From positions 1 through 38,662 of the forward strand of contig CAKOJJ010000013.1 of NCBI GenBank assembly GCA_934089275.1: 38,662 nucleotides of DNA, given 5' to 3'. This document shows, piece after piece, positions 16,207 through 25,644 of the stretch. The notes under the pieces were generated by a model, which worked only from the letters and a program-made list of their open reading frames with translations, made no database searches and was not told where the DNA came from. The DNA comes from an uncultured Bacilli bacterium. GTDB lineage: Bacteria > Bacillota_I > Bacilli_A > RF39 > UBA660. The translations under genes were made by a program, and so were the position numbers. How positions within the stretch are numbered: the first letter of the stretch is position 1; each line of letters starts with the position of its first letter.

Positions 16207-16827
16207 TTTAATTTTATCTACAAGAGATTTCAATCTTTTAATAAATTCCTCTTTATTATTTAAAAGATTTCGCAACTCTTTTAAGTAATTATTATAATCT
16301 ATATCTTCTACAAAGAAATTTGCATACCCATTCTCTCCGAACTTTTCTAAAGTATGATTGTAACATTCTTCAATTGTTTCTTCTTCATTAAGATTGTCAA
16401 AATGAGTTTTACTATAAATATAAATTCTTTTTAAAGAATCATCTACATCTATATTTCTATCTGCAGATGACAATATTTTTCCATAAATATTTCTAGGAAC
16501 ATTAACTAAGGAAGCTCTATGATCTTCTATTGCTTCTTTCATTATACGTAAATCTTGATCAGCAAAAAATTCTTTTAAATTCTTATCATTATACAAAATT
16601 TCAGCAGATACTTTTTCATGATTCTTATAATCAATATGATGTCCAATATCATGATATGCTGCTACTACATAAAGCATATTGTCATCAACATTCATATTTT
16701 TACTCAATTTAAAACACCTACTAATAACATATTTAATATGATCTATTTGATGTGCTTTATCATTTAATTTATATTGAGGAAATATATTTTGTTCAACATA
16801 TCTTTCCAATTTTTTATCGATGTTCAT
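16204..16827 (-). CDS. HD-domain metal-dependent phosphohydrolase
   Basis: A 207-residue cytoplasmic protein of the HD superfamily. IDHIKYVI supplies the first histidine near residue 30, YHDIGHHIDY gives the HD pair near residue 58, and SADRNID near 125 provides the final aspartate. HD proteins hydrolyse phosphomonoesters or phosphodiesters such as nucleotides; the substrate cannot be told here. The start has AAGGGGATG upstream. It is convergent with the ZIP gene and separated from the downstream ABC genes by an AT-rich gap, so it is probably monocistronic. No family-specific regulatory domain is attached. Confidence 0.85.
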   Translation of the reverse strand: MNIDKKLERYVEQNIFPQYKLNDKAHQIDHIKYVISRCFKLSKNMNVDDNMLYVVAAYHDIGHHIDYKNHEKVSAEILYNDKNLKEFFADQDLRIMKEAIEDHRASLVNVPRNIYGKILSSADRNIDVDDSLKRIYIYSKTHFDNLNEEETIEECYNHTLEKFGENGYANFFVEDIDYNNYLKELRNLLNNKEEFIKRLKSLVDKIK

Positions 16828-16869
16828 AAATGCATCCCCTTATCCTACTTAATAAATAATTTAATTATA

Positions 16870-16905
16870 AATTGTAAAAAATTTAATATTATTTATTTTA
16901 CAATT
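16870..16905 (-). other. AT-rich hairpin in the gap before the HD gene
   Basis: Arms 16870-16879 and 16896-16905 pair perfectly over 10 bases around a 16-base loop. No T run follows on either strand, so it is not an obvious terminator. It lies in a 270-base gap (16828-17097) in which I see no gene. Confidence 0.4.
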
Positions 16906-17078
16906 CTAAGAAAAATAGTTCTAACTCTTAAGCCAGTACTTAAACCATACATAAAAAATGCATAACTTAAAAACTTATTTTATTATTTGTATAAATTACA
17001 TTGAAATACTAACATATTTAAATTTTATTGTCAAAAAGTCCATATTTTTGATGGTGTAAAATTATTTGTGAAAAGCAT

Positions 17079-17106
17079 AAAAAAAAGAAGTATATCTCTA
17101 TACTTC
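17079..17106 (-). terminator. Terminator of the ABC exporter operon, overlapping its stop
   Basis: GAAGTATA (17106-17099) pairs with its complement at 17094-17087 with a 4-base loop. A run of T follows on the minus strand (17086-17079). The TAG stop (17100-17098) lies in the arm and loop. Confidence 0.85.
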
Positions 17107-18897
17107 AAATTGACTATTATATAGTTTTGCATAATAACCATTTTTCTTTAACAACTCGTTATGGTTACCCATCTCAACTACTTCCCCATCATTTATAACC
17201 AAAATAACATCGGCATTTTTGATAGTTGATAATCTATGAGCAATAACAAAACTTGTTCTACCTTCCATTAATTTATCCATCGCATCTTGAATAAGTTCTT
17301 CAGTTCTTGTATCAACGGAAGACGTAGCTTCATCCAAAATTAATATCTTAGAATTAGCAAGTATAGCACGAGCAATTGTAAGAAGTTGTTTTTGACCTTG
17401 ACTAATATTCGCGTTTTCTTCATCTATTTGCATGTTATATCCATCAGGTAAAGTTCTTATGAAATGATCTACATTAGCAACCTTGCATGCTTCGTATACT
17501 TCTTCATCAGTTGCATCTAGTTTTCCATATTTTAAGTTTTCCATAATAGTTCCACTATAAAGCCATGTATCTTGTAAAACCATACCAAAGTTTTTACGCA
17601 TACTATATACATCATAATCTTTGATATTCATACCATCTACTATAATATTTCCTTTATTTAGTTTATAAAAGTTCATTAATAGTTTTACTAAAGTTGTTTT
17701 ACCAGCTCCTGTTGGACCAACAATAGCAACTTTTTCTCCAGGTTTTACAGCTAAATTAAAGTTTTTGATTATCATTTTATCTTCATTATAACCAAAAGTT
17801 ACATCTTTAAATTCAACATTACCAACAACTTCATGATCAAGTTTTTTAGTTCCAAATGTTTCTTCTTCACCCTCTAAGAATTCAAATATTCTTTCAGATG
17901 AAGCAATCATTGATTGAATTTGGTTTAATACTTGAGCAAGACTAGTTATAGGTTGAGTAAAGTTTTTAGTATATGAAATAAATGATTGAATATTACCAAC
18001 ATTTATTTTGCCTTTAATACATAAATATCCACCCATGATAGCAACTCCAACGTAACCTAAATTACCGATAAATTGCATAATTGGATGCATAAGTCCAGAT
18101 AAGAATTGACTCTTCCATCCAGCTTCATAAAGGTTACTATTATTTTCTTTAAATATATTCATATATTTTTCTTCAGCATTAAAAGCCATTACTACATCAT
18201 GTCCAGAAAACATTTCTTCGATATTTCCATTAACATGACCTAAATACTCTTGATTAGCTTTAAAGTATTTTTGAGACTTCTTTATTGTTCCAGCCATAAA
18301 GACTAAACTTAATGGAACAAGAAGTAAAACTAGAAAAGTCATTGATACATTAATACTTAACATCATAACAAGTATACCAACAATTGTAGTAATAGATGTT
18401 ATAGCTTGTGTTATAGCTTGATTGAAGCTTACTTGTAATGTATCAACATCATTAGTAATAATACTTAATACTTCACCATTAGTTTTATTGTCAAAATATT
18501 TAAATGGTAATTTATGAATTTTTTTATCAAGTTCACCTCTAAGTTTATAAGTATACTTTTGAGTAACAGTTGACATTATAAATGATTGAATATAATTACA
18601 TATCGCACTTATTATATAAAGTGTTAAACAAGTTAATAAAATCTTGTTTAGTGTTGGAAAGTTAATACCACTTCCACCACTTATTTTAGATACAATACCA
18701 TTAAATATTTCGTTTGTTGCATTACCTAAAATTTTAGGCCCAATTATTGAGAATACAGTTGATGCAATTGCAAAAACAAATACAATAATTATTGGAATCT
18801 TATAAGCACCTAAAGATTTAAATAATTTTTTTAATGTTCCTTTAAAATCTTTAGCACGTTCAAATTCTTGATTTGGTCCATGTCTACGTTCTTTCAT
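17098..18897 (-). CDS. ABC exporter half-transporter, catalytically competent NBD
   Basis: A 599-residue type IV ABC exporter subunit with six transmembrane helices (about 30-340) and an ATPase domain. Walker A is GPTGAGKTT near residue 397, the signature is ISQGQKQ near 499, Walker B ILILDEATSSVD near 520 keeps the catalytic Glu, and the H-loop IAHRLSTI near 554 keeps His. Overlapping the preceding 712-residue ABC gene by 4 bases (ATGA), it is its partner. Such pairs (LmrCD, EfrAB, TM287/288 type) export drugs or peptides. The signature Q for G is common in this branch. No substrate gene is adjacent. It is the last gene of the operon, with a terminator over its stop. Confidence 0.92.
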   Translation of the reverse strand: MKERRHGPNQEFERAKDFKGTLKKLFKSLGAYKIPIIIVFVFAIASTVFSIIGPKILGNATNEIFNGIVSKISGGSGINFPTLNKILLTCLTLYIISAICNYIQSFIMSTVTQKYTYKLRGELDKKIHKLPFKYFDNKTNGEVLSIITNDVDTLQVSFNQAITQAITSITTIVGILVMMLSINVSMTFLVLLLVPLSLVFMAGTIKKSQKYFKANQEYLGHVNGNIEEMFSGHDVVMAFNAEEKYMNIFKENNSNLYEAGWKSQFLSGLMHPIMQFIGNLGYVGVAIMGGYLCIKGKINVGNIQSFISYTKNFTQPITSLAQVLNQIQSMIASSERIFEFLEGEEETFGTKKLDHEVVGNVEFKDVTFGYNEDKMIIKNFNLAVKPGEKVAIVGPTGAGKTTLVKLLMNFYKLNKGNIIVDGMNIKDYDVYSMRKNFGMVLQDTWLYSGTIMENLKYGKLDATDEEVYEACKVANVDHFIRTLPDGYNMQIDEENANISQGQKQLLTIARAILANSKILILDEATSSVDTRTEELIQDAMDKLMEGRTSFVIAHRLSTIKNADVILVINDGEVVEMGNHNELLKKNGYYAKLYNSQFEV

Positions 18898-21032
18898 GAA
18901 AGTTCCTCCTCACTAAGTTGAGATAAGGCAATTTCTTTATAAACCTTACAATTTTTATATAAAAATTCATGTGTTCCAAGTCCAGCAACTTTACCCTCAT
19001 CTAACACAAGAATTTGATCAGCATTCATTACAGTTGCAACTCTTTGAGCAACAATTATCTTAGTTGATGATTCACAATATTTATTTAAATTCTTTCTAAC
19101 ACTGGCATCAGTTTTATAATCAAGTGCTGAAAAAGAATCATCAAAGACATATATATCTGGATTCATTGCAACAGCACGAGCTATACATAATCTTTGTCTT
19201 TGTCCACCAGAAACATTAGTTCCACCTTGATTAATTGGATATTGAAGCCCTTCACTTTTTTCCATTACAAAATCATATGCACAAGCAACCTTCAAGGATT
19301 TTTCCATTTCTTCATTACTTAATGAATCATTTCCAAATTTTAAATTGCTTTCAATTGTTCCACTAAATAGCATTCCTTTTTGAGGAACCATACCTATCTC
19401 ATGTCTTAATGTTTCAAAATTTAAATCTTTAACGTCAACTCCATTAATAAGTATACTTCCTTCAGTTACATCAAAGAATCTATCAATTAATTTAACAATT
19501 GTGCTTTTACCACTTCCTGTTGATCCAATAATTGCTAAAGTCGAACCTTTTGGAACTTTAAAATTAAGATTTTCAAGCACATATTCATCACCATCTGGAT
19601 ATTTAAATGAAACATTTTTAAATTCAAGTTCTCCAATCTTATCATTATCAAATGGTAAATTTTTGGTTTCTTTAATACTATTTTCTTTATTTAAAACTTC
19701 TTTAATACGATTAATTGAAATTATAGCACGAGGAGCCATAATCGATAACATGCTTAACATCAAGAAAGACATAATTACTTGCATCGTATAACTTATAAGT
19801 GCCGTTAAAGTACCAACTTGCATTGTACCAGCATCAATATGTTTTGCTCCTACAAAATAAATAAGAATAATAGTTCCATTCATTATAAGCATCATTAAAG
19901 GAGACATTAAAGACATAAGTCTTTGAGTAAATAAATTCAATTTCTTTAGATCAGTATTAGCCTTATCAAATTTATTTATTTCTTCTTTTTCACGAGCAAA
20001 TGCACGAATAACAGGTAATCCATTTAAAGTTTCTCTTACAATTAAGTTTAATCGGTCAATAAGCTTTTGAACAATCTTAAACTTAGGTAAAGCAAATAAC
20101 ATCAATATAATTATTAAAACTAAGATAGCTCCAATTGCTAAACCTAATACCCAAACCATATTAATATTTATAATTTTAACTAAAGCACCGATACCTATTA
20201 TTGGAGCATAAAGAACCATTCTAAGTACCATTGTTAACATATTTTGAATTTGAGTGATATCATTAGTTGATCTAGTAATTAAACTGCTTGTTTCAAATTC
20301 ATTAAACTCACTTTTAGAAAAACTCATAACTTTTCTTACAACTTTTTCTCTTAGGTCATAAGCTACCATACCTGCAAGACGTCCAGATATATATGTTGTT
20401 GCAATAATAACTACCATAATAAACAATGAAAGAACAATCATTTTAGTTCCCGATTTAAACAAATAATTCATTTGTAAATCTTTTAAACTAATTCCTACTC
20501 TTTCATATTCACTTGAAATAAATGAAATAGCGTATTGTTTTTTCATAGATTCATCCAAGTTATTAAAACTAGTTAAATATTCATCAAAATTATTAGTATC
20601 ACTTTTAGTATAATACTCTATTGTTGTAGGATTAATATCTATTCCCATTTGTTTAATAACATCATTATTTATTAAAAATGAATATATTACCGTAGAATCA
20701 AGAATAGATTTTCTATCATCCTCTGATAACTCTCCTTTTAAAACATAAACATCTCCATCTTTAAGATAAGAATATTTTTTTATGTTAGCATCAGTCTTAG
20801 CAACTTTCTCATAATACTTACTTAAGTCAACTGATGTTAACGCATTTATATTAGCATAAGTTTTATCAGTCATCTTATCAATTATTTCTGATTCTACACC
20901 TTTTTGTTGAATTCCAACATTTATAATTTTTGATGTATAATCAGGAAGAGCTAAATCACAGTAAGCTTGTACAAATAAAAGAACAACAACTGCGAAAAAA
21001 CTTAAACCATATTTTTTTAAAATGTTTTTCAT
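18894..21032 (-). CDS. ABC exporter half-transporter with degenerate catalytic site and large extracytoplasmic loop
   Basis: A 712-residue ABC exporter subunit, longer than its 599-residue partner because about 150 residues are inserted between transmembrane helices 1 and 2 (about 30-190), probably outside the membrane. In the ATPase domain Walker A is GSTGSGKST near 502 and the signature is VSGGQRQR. However, Walker B reads FDDSFSALD near 629, with Asp in place of Glu, and the H-loop reads AQRVATV with Gln in place of His. This gives the classical asymmetric heterodimer: one composite site is non-hydrolytic. The start has GAAAGGAAG upstream. It overlaps the partner by 4 bases. Substrate is unknown. 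Confidence 0.92.
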   Translation of the reverse strand: MKNILKKYGLSFFAVVVLLFVQAYCDLALPDYTSKIINVGIQQKGVESEIIDKMTDKTYANINALTSVDLSKYYEKVAKTDANIKKYSYLKDGDVYVLKGELSEDDRKSILDSTVIYSFLINNDVIKQMGIDINPTTIEYYTKSDTNNFDEYLTSFNNLDESMKKQYAISFISSEYERVGISLKDLQMNYLFKSGTKMIVLSLFIMVVIIATTYISGRLAGMVAYDLREKVVRKVMSFSKSEFNEFETSSLITRSTNDITQIQNMLTMVLRMVLYAPIIGIGALVKIININMVWVLGLAIGAILVLIIILMLFALPKFKIVQKLIDRLNLIVRETLNGLPVIRAFAREKEEINKFDKANTDLKKLNLFTQRLMSLMSPLMMLIMNGTIILIYFVGAKHIDAGTMQVGTLTALISYTMQVIMSFLMLSMLSIMAPRAIISINRIKEVLNKENSIKETKNLPFDNDKIGELEFKNVSFKYPDGDEYVLENLNFKVPKGSTLAIIGSTGSGKSTIVKLIDRFFDVTEGSILINGVDVKDLNFETLRHEIGMVPQKGMLFSGTIESNLKFGNDSLSNEEMEKSLKVACAYDFVMEKSEGLQYPINQGGTNVSGGQRQRLCIARAVAMNPDIYVFDDSFSALDYKTDASVRKNLNKYCESSTKIIVAQRVATVMNADQILVLDEGKVAGLGTHEFLYKNCKVYKEIALSQLSEEELS

Positions 21033-21098
21033 ATAAACTTCCTTTCTTTATTTAATTTAACCATTTTTCATTTTATCAAACATTTATGAATTTAATAA

Positions 21099-21129
21099 GA
21101 AAAAGAACCTATAAAAGAGATTCTTTTTC
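21099..21129 (-). terminator. Probable terminator overlapping the stop of the degenerate ABC gene
   Basis: Nine-base arms (21129-21121 and 21107-21099) pair perfectly around a 13-base loop that holds the TAG stop (21111-21109). The following tract CTTATT is only moderately T-rich, so this is weaker than the others. Confidence 0.5.
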
Positions 21130-22656
21130 AAGCAATGTATGATTTTTTATGAAATAATGTTTATTACATATATTATTTAAAATTGGCCTATCTGAAATAA
21201 TAATAAATGTTTTATCTTTAAAATATTTTTTTAGCATAGCAACAACTCTCTTTTCACCATCAAGATTCATTCCTAAAGTTATTTCATCAAAGAAATATAC
21301 ATTCTTATCAAGAACAATTGCTCTTATAATATTGATACTACGAAGAACAACATCACTCACATTGGTAATAATTGTATCTAGTCCATTATCCAAAGACATA
21401 AACCAATCCTTAAGTCCAATCTCTTCAATGTATTCCAATATTTTTTCGTCACTTACTTTTTTACCCAAACTGATGTTATCTCTTAAAGAAAGATCTAAAA
21501 GACTAACATCTTTTGATAAATAAACAACATCCATAACATTTTTAGTTTCTTTTGAATCAACTAAAATACTTCCCTTATCCATTGGTAAATAACCACTTAA
21601 AACATTTAAAACGGTTGATTTACCTTGACCTGATTTTCCAAGTATTCCAACACTTTCTCCTTTTAAAAGTTCAAATGAAGGAATATTTATTGTAACGTCA
21701 CTTGACTTATAATCAACTTCTGCATCTTTAATCTCAACACTTTTAAAATTAGAAATATATCTCGTATTTAATTTTTTAGCATATTTTTTATCAAGGTTAT
21801 GTTTATTCTTATTTATATATAAATAATTTTTAATTGTATAAGGTAAATCATATAATAAGTTTTGAAGTTTTAACATTATTACAATTACAAAGATAAATAA
21901 ACCAACTCTAGTAACATTATTTTTTATACTGAAGAAAATCATCAGTAAAATTATTAACATATATAAAATCATACCATTGGAAAATTTTATATCATTTTCA
22001 TCATTTGATTTATTTAAAATAAGCATATCATTATCCTTATTTTCATCCAACTTCTTTAAACAAAAATCAAATATTCTAAGTTTTCTTATCGTATTAAAGT
22101 TATTAATGAAATTATTTAATAAATCATTATAATTATGAATATTTATAACATCTATTCTTTTATAACGCACTACCAATAAAAGTATAAGATAAACAATACT
22201 TAAAATAGATATAATAAAATTAACTTGAAATAATCTGTGATATAGAATTATTAAACCTAAAATTAATGGAACAATAACTTCCCCAACATCAAACAAAGTT
22301 TTAGTTGCTCTATAAGAGAAATCAAGAATCATTTTTCCAACATTTTTAAGTTCTACATCATCTAAATAAATATTTGATTTTTCTATTTTAGAGAAATAAT
22401 CAAGTTCAATTGAATGTTTAAATTTTTGATAATTTTTAGATGCTTCCTTATTGTGGAAATATTTAAATATATTTCTAAATAAATATATTATACATATAAA
22501 TATAAGACAAACAAATATCTTAGTATCTGACAAATAATCATATATAAATATAGAAAATACTACTGCGAAAAGATACCAGCAAAAATAAATTGCACTTTTA
22601 AGAAGAATCGTTAACAAACAATTTTTCACATTTTTATTTTTTAATAAATCTATCAT
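21109..22656 (-). CDS. Single ABC exporter-like protein with degenerate signature and H-loop
   Basis: A 515-residue protein with five or six hydrophobic segments in the first 270 residues and a C-terminal ATPase-like domain. Walker A GKSGQGKST near 342 and Walker B VYFFDEITLGMNLD are good. Where the LSGGQ signature should be, the sequence reads VSDVVLRSINIIRAIV, and the H-loop reads ISDRPIL with no histidine. This domain probably binds ATP but should not support normal turnover. It is shorter than typical exporters (about 580). The start at 22656 is favoured by GGTGATGC; upstream in-frame ATG and TTG codons exist. A promoter (22677-22705) lies inside the end of the PfkB-like gene. Function unknown; a role with the PfkB-like protein is only inference. 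Confidence 0.75.
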   Translation of the reverse strand: MIDLLKNKNVKNCLLTILLKSAIYFCWYLFAVVFSIFIYDYLSDTKIFVCLIFICIIYLFRNIFKYFHNKEASKNYQKFKHSIELDYFSKIEKSNIYLDDVELKNVGKMILDFSYRATKTLFDVGEVIVPLILGLIILYHRLFQVNFIISILSIVYLILLLVVRYKRIDVINIHNYNDLLNNFINNFNTIRKLRIFDFCLKKLDENKDNDMLILNKSNDENDIKFSNGMILYMLIILLMIFFSIKNNVTRVGLFIFVIVIMLKLQNLLYDLPYTIKNYLYINKNKHNLDKKYAKKLNTRYISNFKSVEIKDAEVDYKSSDVTINIPSFELLKGESVGILGKSGQGKSTVLNVLSGYLPMDKGSILVDSKETKNVMDVVYLSKDVSLLDLSLRDNISLGKKVSDEKILEYIEEIGLKDWFMSLDNGLDTIITNVSDVVLRSINIIRAIVLDKNVYFFDEITLGMNLDGEKRVVAMLKKYFKDKTFIIISDRPILNNICNKHYFIKNHTLLEKESLL

Positions 22657-22676
22657 ATGCATCACCAAGTATCATT

Positions 22677-22705
22677 ATTATACACTATGAATTATTTAAC
22701 ATCAA
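22677..22705 (-). promoter_or_regulatory. Candidate promoter of the degenerate ABC gene within the PfkB-like coding end
   Basis: TTGATG (22705-22700) and TATAAT (22682-22677) on the minus strand are 17 bases apart. The -35 lies in the last codons of the upstream gene. Confidence 0.55.
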
Positions 22706-23588
22706 TAGAACGGCATATACATTTTTCATAAGAAGTAACTTTATATGGTTTGATTATATGTCCTCTAGCGCCTAAACATTTAACACATTTACTTGAATTA
22801 GTTAAAGCTCTAATAATTGATTTACTGATCATTTTATCATCAATTTCTTTTTCATCTATATAGGTTCTAATAAACTCAGAAATAAATGCTTCCCCTGCTC
22901 CTGAGTCATCAACTTCACGTGTTGGTTCTTCAATAGTTTTCTTCAAAAATTTATCATTATAAATAACATCGCATCCTCTTTTACCACGTGTTATAATCAA
23001 AATTTTAGGAGAAAAATTATCATATAAATCATATGAATCAACTAAAAATTTATCTTTTAAATAGTAATATACTCTTTCATTTAAACTTATAATAGAAAAA
23101 CGTCCCTTTAATAAATTAGTAAGTTCAGCAAAGCCATAATCTAAAATATCATGATTAGTTCCTAAATCTAAAAATGCTTCATTATCGTACTTTTTTAATA
23201 CATCAAGAGTAAATTCTCTTAAGTTATCAACAACAATATAATCATCTTTCTCTATTTTAATATCTGAAAATTCCATTTTTGTTCCACTATAACCATATCT
23301 TTTTTTACAATAAGGACATATTTTAGAAGTAACTCCATCATCTATAAAAAATGTTTTTGTTTCATCTTGAACTTCTCTAATATGTGTTTCTATTCCTACA
23401 TCTTTTAAGCTTGAAACGGCCACACTTCCTTCTGAATCATTTCCACACACTCCAAAATAAGCACACTTGAAGTAACGACTCAAATTAACAAGAATATTAG
23501 AATCACTTTTTCCACCACTTACATATATATCTTTACCATTTTTTATATAATAATCACAATAGAGATCACCAAAACTAATAACTCGCAT
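22692..23588 (-). CDS. PfkB-family kinase-like protein with two CxxC pairs
   Basis: A 298-residue protein with the ribokinase/PfkB fold: MRVISFGDLYCDYY, VSGGKSDSNILVNLSRYF near 23-40, and the C-terminal signature DDSGAGEAFISEF at 227-239. Family enzymes use DTTGAGDAF, in which the last Asp is the catalytic base; here it is Glu233. Two cysteine pairs, CPYC (91-94) and CVKC (268-271), plus CIC at 290-292, suggest a metal site joining the lid and the C terminus. Substrate is unknown. Start at 23588 is set by GGTGAT; the frame extends 12 bases further. It lies downstream of the CadA terminator and upstream of the degenerate ABC gene. Kinase activity is plausible but unproved. Confidence 0.8.
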   Translation of the reverse strand: MRVISFGDLYCDYYIKNGKDIYVSGGKSDSNILVNLSRYFKCAYFGVCGNDSEGSVAVSSLKDVGIETHIREVQDETKTFFIDDGVTSKICPYCKKRYGYSGTKMEFSDIKIEKDDYIVVDNLREFTLDVLKKYDNEAFLDLGTNHDILDYGFAELTNLLKGRFSIISLNERVYYYLKDKFLVDSYDLYDNFSPKILIITRGKRGCDVIYNDKFLKKTIEEPTREVDDSGAGEAFISEFIRTYIDEKEIDDKMISKSIIRALTNSSKCVKCLGARGHIIKPYKVTSYEKCICRSIDVK

Positions 23589-23612
23589 TTTTATCACCAT
23601 CTATATAATATC

Positions 23613-23637
23613 AAAAAAAATACTAAAACTAGTATTT
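23613..23637 (-). terminator. Terminator of the metal-efflux operon, overlapping the cadA stop
   Basis: AAATACTA (23637-23630) pairs with TAGTATTT (23625-23618) around GTTT, and a T run follows. The TAG stop (23631-23629) is within the arm and loop. Confidence 0.85.
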
Positions 23638-25644
23638 TTTTCTCATAATTCTAAGTGTATTTAAAATAGTTAAAAGGGTAACGCCAGTATCAGCAAATAC
23701 TGCCATCCACATATTAGCAAATCCTAAAACACTCAATAACAATATTAAAAGTTTTACAAGACAAGCAAATATTAAATTTTGCTTAATGATTTTCTTAGTA
23801 TATTTAGAAATTTCAAATATTGTTACTAACTTAGTTAAATCATCACTCATCAAAACGATGTCGCTTGCTTCAATAGCTGAATCCGAACCAATTGATCCAA
23901 GAGAAATGCCAATATTTGCTCTCTTTAAAACTGGAGCATCATTTATACCATCACCTATAAAAATAGTTGTACCTGTCTTTTCAACATTTTCATATTCTAA
24001 AAACTTATCCGTTGGAAGCATTTCTGATTTAATTGTTTTAATACCAACACGTTTTCCAATAAATAAAGCTGTTTCACTTTTATCTCCAGTAAACATATAA
24101 GTATTAATACCTAACTTATTAAAATACCTTACTACATCCTCAGCTTTATCTTTAATTCCATCATCAATCATAATAGATGCAACGTGCTTTCCGTCAATGT
24201 TTAAATGTATTGTTGATGAATATTCACAATCACATAATTTTTTATTACCAATATTAATATGTTTACCCTTGTAATCAAAACTTATTCCTGAACCACTTAT
24301 TTCTTTAAAGTTAGTAATTTTACCCTTACGTTTATTTGAAAGCTTCATGAAAGATTTAGCTATTGGATGATTTGAATTTGCTTCTCCGGAAACTAAAATA
24401 TCCACAATTTCTTCATAAGTATAATTATTATCAAGGATTTTTATTTCTTTTACTTCAAAAGTACCATCAGTAATTGTTCCAGTTTTATCAAATATAATAT
24501 TTTTAGCATTACTTATATTATCTAAATAATTACTTCCTTTAATCAATATACCATTTTTACTACTAATACCTATTCCTGTAAAATATGAAAGTGGAACTGA
24601 TATAGCAATTGCACATGGACAAGAAATTACTAAGAATGTAAGTCCTCTATACAAAGCTTCGGAGAAACTTACATGAGTAAGTGGTAAAAGTACAATTATT
24701 AAAATAGCTAAAAGTAAGATTACTGGTGTATATATTTTACTAACACGAGCTACAATTGTTTCTGTTTTAGTTTTTTTATCAGTTGCACTTTCTAATAATT
24801 CTAGAATTTTATAAACTGTCGAATCTGAATAAGTCTTTGTAGCTTTTACTCTTATCACGTCCCCCATATTAATTGATCCGGATAATATTTCATCTTTTTC
24901 TTTAACGCTTAAAAATTCTGATTCACCTGTTAAAGATGATGTGTCGATTTCTGTTTTACCATCAATAATAATTCCATCAACCGGAACTTTTTCTCCACTT
25001 TTAACAACCATAATATCATCAATTTTAACATCTTCTACTGCTATCTCTTTTAATTCATCATCTATTAAAACATTAGCATAGCTTTGTTTTATATCAATCA
25101 AATCTTTAATTGATTTTCGGGAATTATTAATTGCTTTTTCTTCTAAAATTTTACCAATTGTATAAAGAGAAACAACCATTATTCCTTCCATAATATCTCC
25201 AATAAAGAAAGCACCTAAACATGATATAGTTATTAAAGCATATTCATTTAAAGTATGATTTTTTATTAACATCTTTATTGCAGAAAAAGCTATTTTATAT
25301 AAAAGTAAAACATAACTGATTATATATAAACTATAACTTAACCATTTAGGAGTTTTAAAAATATAAGCAACTAAACTAAGTAATATTGCAACTATTAAAA
25401 CACTTAAATGATATTCTTTAGAATTCTCTTCATTCAAAGTTAAATATGCTTCATCTTCAACCGATGAAACTATTTTATTTAGTTCATCTAAAGAAAAACA
25501 CTTATCACTTTCAAATATAACTCTTGATGTATTAAAGTTAACAACCACATTCTTAAAGTCATCTAAAGAATTCATATATTCCTCAATTTCACGAGCACAG
25601 TTGGCACAATCAAGATTATTTATAACATATTTATATTTTTTCAT
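23629..25644 (-). CDS. cadA: P1B-type heavy-metal ATPase, CadA/ZntA-like
   Basis: A 671-residue metal-exporting P-type ATPase. An HMA domain with LDCANCAREIEEYM (Cys13, Cys16) is followed by transmembrane helices, the actuator TGES (in SLTGESEFL), the intramembrane SCPCAIAIS, the phosphorylation motif DKTGTIT, the HP dipeptide of the P1B class (SNHPIAKS) and GDGINDAP. The CPC motif followed by hydrophobic helices and the neighbouring CadC-like regulator favour zinc, cadmium or lead efflux over copper. It overlaps the regulator gene by 4 bases (ATGA) with AAAAGGAG upstream, and a terminator overlaps its stop. The ZIP importer nearby at 15.4 kb handles the opposite direction of transport. Confidence 0.92.
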   Translation of the reverse strand: MKKYKYVINNLDCANCAREIEEYMNSLDDFKNVVVNFNTSRVIFESDKCFSLDELNKIVSSVEDEAYLTLNEENSKEYHLSVLIVAILLSLVAYIFKTPKWLSYSLYIISYVLLLYKIAFSAIKMLIKNHTLNEYALITISCLGAFFIGDIMEGIMVVSLYTIGKILEEKAINNSRKSIKDLIDIKQSYANVLIDDELKEIAVEDVKIDDIMVVKSGEKVPVDGIIIDGKTEIDTSSLTGESEFLSVKEKDEILSGSINMGDVIRVKATKTYSDSTVYKILELLESATDKKTKTETIVARVSKIYTPVILLLAILIIVLLPLTHVSFSEALYRGLTFLVISCPCAIAISVPLSYFTGIGISSKNGILIKGSNYLDNISNAKNIIFDKTGTITDGTFEVKEIKILDNNYTYEEIVDILVSGEANSNHPIAKSFMKLSNKRKGKITNFKEISGSGISFDYKGKHINIGNKKLCDCEYSSTIHLNIDGKHVASIMIDDGIKDKAEDVVRYFNKLGINTYMFTGDKSETALFIGKRVGIKTIKSEMLPTDKFLEYENVEKTGTTIFIGDGINDAPVLKRANIGISLGSIGSDSAIEASDIVLMSDDLTKLVTIFEISKYTKKIIKQNLIFACLVKLLILLLSVLGFANMWMAVFADTGVTLLTILNTLRIMRKKY

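Noticed and set aside
16828..17097. Possible small RNA in the 270-base gap
   Set aside because: One AT-rich hairpin is present but no clear promoter-terminator pair, tRNA fold or conserved motif is seen.
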